A stretch of DNA of 64,000 bases from Sphingomonas sp. Lineage in GTDB: Bacteria; Pseudomonadota; Alphaproteobacteria; Sphingomonadales; Sphingomonadaceae. Positions 60,474-64,000 of this stretch are shown piece after piece. Location of the stretch: positions 186,001 through 250,000 of the forward strand of contig NZ_JAFKLZ010000003.1 in the NCBI RefSeq assembly GCF_017304615.1, written 5' to 3'. The notes under the pieces are model-generated. The model was given only the letters and a program-made list of their open reading frames with translations. It ran no database searches and had not been told where the DNA came from. How positions within the stretch are numbered: the stretch's first letter is position 1; every line of letters begins with the position of its first letter. The position numbers and the translations under genes were made by a program.

Positions 60474-61676
60474 ATGACGACGGCAGAAAAAAAAGATCCC
60501 GTGAGGATCGGGGTGGTTGGCCTTGGAATGGCCGGTACGATCATGATTCCCGTGATCCTGGCGCACCCAGCGACTGTACTTGCCGGTGCGTGTGACCTTA
60601 GCGCCGATCTGAGAGAAAGTTTTGCCCGAGATTTCTCGTGTCCAGTTACGGAGTCTGCAGAAGAGCTGTTTGCAAGAAGCGATATCGACGCCGTCTACAT
60701 TGCGACGCCCCATCAGTTCCATTGCGAGAACGTCAAATTGGCGGCGAGTTATGGCAAGCACGTTATCGTCGAAAAGCCAATGGCTCTGACGCTTCCAGAT
60801 TGTGACGCAATGATTGCAGCGGCCGAGGCGGCGGGTACGGTATTGGTGGTTGGGCATTCACACGGTTTCGACTCGACCACGAAGCTAGTCAGCGAAATCG
60901 TGGCAAGTGGCCGGTTGGGTCGTCTGCGCATGATCCTCACCTTCAACTATACGGATTTTGTATACCGCTTCCGCCGACCAGAAGAATTGGACACCAGTCT
61001 AGGCGGTGGCATTATTTTTAATCAAATCCCACACCAGATCGATTTTGTTCGCACGGTTGCCGGTGGTGTAAGGGTTACGGGCGTCTCTGCTGTAACCGGG
61101 CAGTTCGATCCGGGGCGCCCAACTGAGGGCGCCATGATGTCCCTTCTTGAGTTAGAAGGGGGTATCTATGCCACGCTAGTTTACAGCGGCTACGACCATT
61201 TCGACAGCGATGAGCTACACGGCTGGATTGGCGAAGGAGGCCAGACCAAAGAGCCGCGCCACGGAAAGACGCGAGCGCAACTACGATCTGTCGCCGATCC
61301 CGCGGACGAAGCTGCGATGCGCGGAAAAGTATATTCCTACGGTGGGTCTCTCTGGAAGCAACTTGGCTTCCGAGGTGATCGAAGCGATCATCCTCATTTT
61401 GGCATGGCGATAGTCACGTGCGAGCGAGGCGATATCCGCCCCGTTCCTGGCGGTGCCATGGTGTATGGCGATGGAGGTCCAGAGTTCGTCAAGCTCGATC
61501 CGCCGCGCGCTGGCGGCGGTAGGAGCGAAGTGCTCGACGAACTATGCGCGGCAGTCCGCGATGGTCAGCACCCAATGCATGACGGTGCGTTCGGACGCGA
61601 AACGCTCAGAGCGTGCTCAAACATTTTGCTCGCCGCGGCTGCAGGCCTTCCCGACGTGGGAACCTGGCGCGAGTAG
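60474..61676 (+). CDS. Gfo/Idh/MocA oxidoreductase, phthalate dihydrodiol dehydrogenase-like
   Basis: 400 residues. The Rossmann nucleotide loop is GVVGLGMAG near residue 14, the family's EKP motif occurs in HVIVEKPMALTLPDC and the catalytic-domain histidine in FNQIPHQIDFVRTVAGG. LRMILTFNYTDFVYRFRRP and ATLVYSGYDHFDSDELHGWI resemble Pht4/OphB, which oxidise cis-4,5-dihydro-4,5-dihydroxyphthalate to the catechol with NAD. Placed 78 bases after the Rieske gene, it supports a dihydroxylation rather than a demethylation as first step, though substrate identity is inference. GGGAGCG lies about 7 bases before the ATG. Confidence 0.88.
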   Translation: MTTAEKKDPVRIGVVGLGMAGTIMIPVILAHPATVLAGACDLSADLRESFARDFSCPVTESAEELFARSDIDAVYIATPHQFHCENVKLAASYGKHVIVEKPMALTLPDCDAMIAAAEAAGTVLVVGHSHGFDSTTKLVSEIVASGRLGRLRMILTFNYTDFVYRFRRPEELDTSLGGGIIFNQIPHQIDFVRTVAGGVRVTGVSAVTGQFDPGRPTEGAMMSLLELEGGIYATLVYSGYDHFDSDELHGWIGEGGQTKEPRHGKTRAQLRSVADPADEAAMRGKVYSYGGSLWKQLGFRGDRSDHPHFGMAIVTCERGDIRPVPGGAMVYGDGGPEFVKLDPPRAGGGRSEVLDELCAAVRDGQHPMHDGAFGRETLRACSNILLAAAAGLPDVGTWRE

Positions 61677-61698
61677 TTATTCAAAGAGGAACATTGCA

Positions 61699-62718
61699 AT
61701 GTACGGTGAAGTAAAAGTGTTCGATATACACGGCCATGTTTCGGCGCCGATGCACGGGACACCTGCGCTGGCGATGATGTTGGCCTCGAATACGCCATTG
61801 AGCATTGACCCGCGCAAAGCGGTGGACCCACGGCTGAATCTTACCGAAGAGGCATGGTCCGAGTCGGTTGGCCGGCATGTAGCGTTACTAGACGAATATA
61901 GAATAGACGCACAACTCATCGGTCCACGACCGTTTCTGATGCTCGGCTGGATGAGCAGCCACTTGCTACCGCAATGGACTCGCTACGTAAATAACGCGAT
62001 CGCGAAACAGGTGTCCCTCGCGCCGGATAGATTTATTGGCGCCGCGCAATTACCGCAAAATGCAGACGCGGACGATCTGGCCCATTGCCTTCCCGAACTG
62101 GAAAGATGCGTCCACGAACTAGGTTTCAAGGCGGTCTACCTTAGCCCCGACCCAACCGGCGATCGCCGGTCTCCTGGAATGGACAAGCCATACTGGCATC
62201 CCGTGTACAAAAAGTGCCAAGAACTTGGTCTGCCAATTATTGTCCATGGAACAAACTGTCTTGATCATCGGCTGGACATTATTCCACATAACTATCAGAT
62301 CGGATTCGTTTGGGAGCAATATCTAGCTACCCAGTTATTCAGTCATGGTGATGTATTTGAGCGATTTCCTGAGCTCAAAGTTCTGATCTGTCACTGCGGC
62401 GGTGCCCTCGATAGATTTATCAAGACCGACTATCATCTTGCCCAGAAAGATCTGTCTAAGAACTTATTTTTTGATACTAACGCGCCAGAACTTAACTTTC
62501 TCGAGGCAGCGATCAAGCAACGAACGCCTGAACGAATTTGTTTCGGCACCGAAGCGCCCGGGTCTGGTGCATCTGTTCGACCAGAAACGGGAAGGCCCGG
62601 CGACGACCTAGTTCCCGTCATTGGCGCCTTCGACTTTCTAAGCGAGCACCAGAAAGTCTTGATCTTCAATACAAATCCAAAGCACGTATGCCCGGCGTTC
62701 GGGCAACTCGACCACTGA
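61699..62718 (+). CDS. LigJ-like amidohydrolase-superfamily protein (4-oxalomesaconate hydratase-like)
   Basis: 339 residues, amidohydrolase_2 fold. Metal-site residues follow the family: H11-G-H13 (FDIHGHVSAP), H183 (PIIVHGTN), H232 (LICHCGGALDRF) and E285 in ICFGTEAPGSG. DAQLIGPRPF, FERFPELKVLICHCGGA and GAFDFLSEHQKVLIF match LigJ of Sphingobium closely enough to prefer that assignment over gamma-resorcylate or ACMS decarboxylases. LigJ hydrates 4-oxalomesaconate (the meta-cleavage product of gallate) to 4-carboxy-4-hydroxy-2-oxoadipate. AAAGAGGA precedes the ATG; spacing to the neighbours is 22 and 24 bases. Confidence 0.85.
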   Translation: MYGEVKVFDIHGHVSAPMHGTPALAMMLASNTPLSIDPRKAVDPRLNLTEEAWSESVGRHVALLDEYRIDAQLIGPRPFLMLGWMSSHLLPQWTRYVNNAIAKQVSLAPDRFIGAAQLPQNADADDLAHCLPELERCVHELGFKAVYLSPDPTGDRRSPGMDKPYWHPVYKKCQELGLPIIVHGTNCLDHRLDIIPHNYQIGFVWEQYLATQLFSHGDVFERFPELKVLICHCGGALDRFIKTDYHLAQKDLSKNLFFDTNAPELNFLEAAIKQRTPERICFGTEAPGSGASVRPETGRPGDDLVPVIGAFDFLSEHQKVLIFNTNPKHVCPAFGQLDH

Positions 62719-62742
62719 GATCATAGCGGCCGGAGTTAGTCG

Positions 62743-63360
62743 ATGATCGACGCTGCACTGATTGAGCGAGCGAGCAAGCTCTCGTCGGCAACGATGCATG
62801 AGGCGTCGGGGCGGAGGGGTGCGCTTCCAGCCAGTATTCGCCCGATCGATCGCGCGATGCGCCTAGCTGGTGTTGCGCTGCCGGTGCGGTGTCCGCTCGG
62901 CGACAATCTTTGGATCCACCGCGCTCTCGCAGTTGCCGAGCCCTGGGACGTTTTGGTGATCGAAGCCGGTGGAGGCACGGACTTCGGCTATTGGGGAGAG
63001 ATAATGGCGACGATGGCCGTTGCTCGAAGGTTAGCAGGCATCGTGATTTCGGGGGGTGTTCGCGACACACAGCAGTTGATTTCCCTAGGCTTGCCGACGT
63101 TCTCGAGCGGTGTGGCCATCCGAGGAACCGAGAAAGATCCCACCGGCGCTGGTGCCGTCGGCGAGCCTGTCAGAATGGGCGAAACGGTCGTCAAACGAGG
63201 CGATTTAATAGTCGGTGATGCTGACGGGGTAGCCTGCTTCGACGCGGCCACCGCTGCCAACTTGATCGCGAAATCTGAGGAGCGAGACCTAACGGAAGCC
63301 CTAATCATGGACGAGCTTCGAGGAGGAGCAAGCACGCTCGAAATATATCGGCTTGAGTAG
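62743..63360 (+). CDS. RraA-like 4-carboxy-4-hydroxy-2-oxoadipate aldolase (LigK/ProA type)
   Basis: 205 residues, class II pyruvate aldolase of the RraA-like fold. The substrate/metal signature is GIVISGGVRDTQQLISLGLP, with the Arg-Asp pair that binds pyruvate and Mg2+, preceded by FGYWGEIMATMAVARRLAG, which supplies the conserved Gly-Glu. It splits 4-carboxy-4-hydroxy-2-oxoadipate (and often HMG) into pyruvate and oxaloacetate, the last step after LigJ. RraA itself lacks the catalytic pairing, so an RNase E inhibitor role is unlikely. GGAG lies 8 bases before the ATG. Confidence 0.87.
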   Translation: MIDAALIERASKLSSATMHEASGRRGALPASIRPIDRAMRLAGVALPVRCPLGDNLWIHRALAVAEPWDVLVIEAGGGTDFGYWGEIMATMAVARRLAGIVISGGVRDTQQLISLGLPTFSSGVAIRGTEKDPTGAGAVGEPVRMGETVVKRGDLIVGDADGVACFDAATAANLIAKSEERDLTEALIMDELRGGASTLEIYRLE

Positions 63361-63430
63361 CTCTATCGAGAGCAATTTATCGGCAGGGTTCACCTGCAAA
63401 CGTGGTTCAACGAACAACGGGAGCACCGCA

Positions 63431-64000
63431 ATGGCGAAGGTCGTACTAGGAATAGGAACATCTCACAGCCCACTCTTAACGATTGCTGGCGGAGATTGGC
63501 ACGCGCGCGCCGAGGCCGATAGGCGTAACGGGAGCCTCACCCTGGCAGACGGCAGAATGCTATCTTACGATCAACTCGTCCAAGAAAGGGGTGAGCCGTA
63601 CACGGCTGTTGCAACCTCCGAGAAATTTTCGGAGCTCGCACAGGTTAGCCAGGCCGAGCTCGACAAGCTTGGTGAAGCGATTGCAGAGGCGCAGCCCGAT
63701 GTCGTTGTGATCGTCGGTGACGATCAGGACGAGCTGTACTCACCGGGTAACATGCCTGCGCTGGCCATTTTTTGGGGTCAGAAAGTAATTATGCATGCAA
63801 TGCCTGATGACTTGCCGCCTTGGATGAAGTCGATGGCCAAGGGTTACGCGATGGATGCGCGGCACGAATTTGCTGGCCACCCCGAATTGGCGCTCGACAT
63901 CATCAAGGGAATGATGGACCGTGGTGCAGACCTCGCGATCTGTAAGGATGTTCCGGACACCAATGAAGCTGGCTTTGGCCATGCATTCGGCTTTCCCGTC
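63431..64000 (+). CDS. Type II (LigB-superfamily) extradiol dioxygenase, DesZ/DesB-like, 3' end outside window
   Basis: 190 residues are visible before the window ends. The first Fe(II) ligand H12 lies in GIGTSHSPLL; LADGRMLSYDQLVQERGE and VVVIVGDDQDELYSPGNMPA are strongly reminiscent of SYK-6 DesZ (3-O-methylgallate 3,4-dioxygenase) and, less so, of LigB and gallate dioxygenase DesB. It should open a protocatechuate- or gallate-type ring next to the carboxyl-distal hydroxyls. GGGAGC lies 7 bases before ATG 63431. It is the fifth gene of the run and feeds the LigJ- and LigK-like enzymes encoded just upstream. Confidence 0.88.
   Translation, partial: MAKVVLGIGTSHSPLLTIAGGDWHARAEADRRNGSLTLADGRMLSYDQLVQERGEPYTAVATSEKFSELAQVSQAELDKLGEAIAEAQPDVVVIVGDDQDELYSPGNMPALAIFWGQKVIMHAMPDDLPPWMKSMAKGYAMDARHEFAGHPELALDIIKGMMDRGADLAICKDVPDTNEAGFGHAFGFPV

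Noticed and set aside
62743-63360. RraA, regulator of RNase E
   Set aside because: The Arg-Asp pair and upstream Gly-Glu needed for aldolase activity are present and the gene sits between LigJ-like and extradiol dioxygenase genes.

Overview
The first 54.3 kb look like ordinary chromosome of a high-GC alphaproteobacterium, most likely a sphingomonad. This is inferred from gene content and order, since there is no rRNA to check against. The clues are the carD - fdxA - S4-domain - SUV3-type helicase block, a class I lysyl-tRNA synthetase, a CrtZ-like carotenoid hydroxylase, a PEP-CTERM (PEPxTWAMM) protein, a CDC48-type double AAA ATPase, sucC next to etfBA, and dispersed palindromes of a kind common in sphingomonads. 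No tRNA, rRNA or CRISPR array was recognised.

Layout. 0-6.6 kb: end of rlmE, rpoZ, three coupled tiny genes, a phospholipase-D-type enzyme converging with a PmtA-like methyltransferase, an ABM-domain protein with an MFS exporter, and a GT2. 6.6-13 kb: CDC48 ATPase, LysR regulator, lone Flp pilin, MarR, cyclophilin, MgtE. 13-25 kb: DUF1489, two DUF2807 envelope proteins, DUF892, carD, fdxA, S4 protein, SUV3-like helicase, M23 peptidase, PEP-CTERM protein, HerA-like ATPase. 25-40 kb: TIGR02186 + TSUP, an nfrB-like glycosyltransferase with a frameshifted partner, alpha-2-macroglobulin + pbpC, RcnB-like, BamE, bc1 chaperone + YceD. 40-54.3 kb: OmpA protein, SixA, DinG-like helicase, JmjC-type cupin, lysK-nhaA, sucC-etfB-etfA, crtZ-TSUP, PilZ, prs.

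From about 54.4 kb the base composition becomes visibly more AT-rich and the genes are of accessory type. A TetR and an IclR regulator diverge from each other, followed by an internally deleted IS3-family remnant and an MFS permease. Opposite the permease runs an apparent operon that leaves the window: a phthalate-type Rieske oxygenase, a Pht4-like Gfo/Idh dehydrogenase, a LigJ-like amidohydrolase, a LigK/RraA-like aldolase and a DesZ/LigB-like extradiol dioxygenase. The last three are what is needed to take a gallate-type ring to pyruvate and oxaloacetate. The first two probably make that ring from an unknown aromatic acid. This is the most interesting system in the window.

Several palindromic repeat families are interspersed: a 33-14-33 REPIN-like element (two full copies and a half), a 24-bp-arm element that also sits in frame inside the helicase gene, a 27-bp inverted repeat between the macroglobulin gene and pbpC, and GATTAGC hairpins behind rpoZ and around fdxA.
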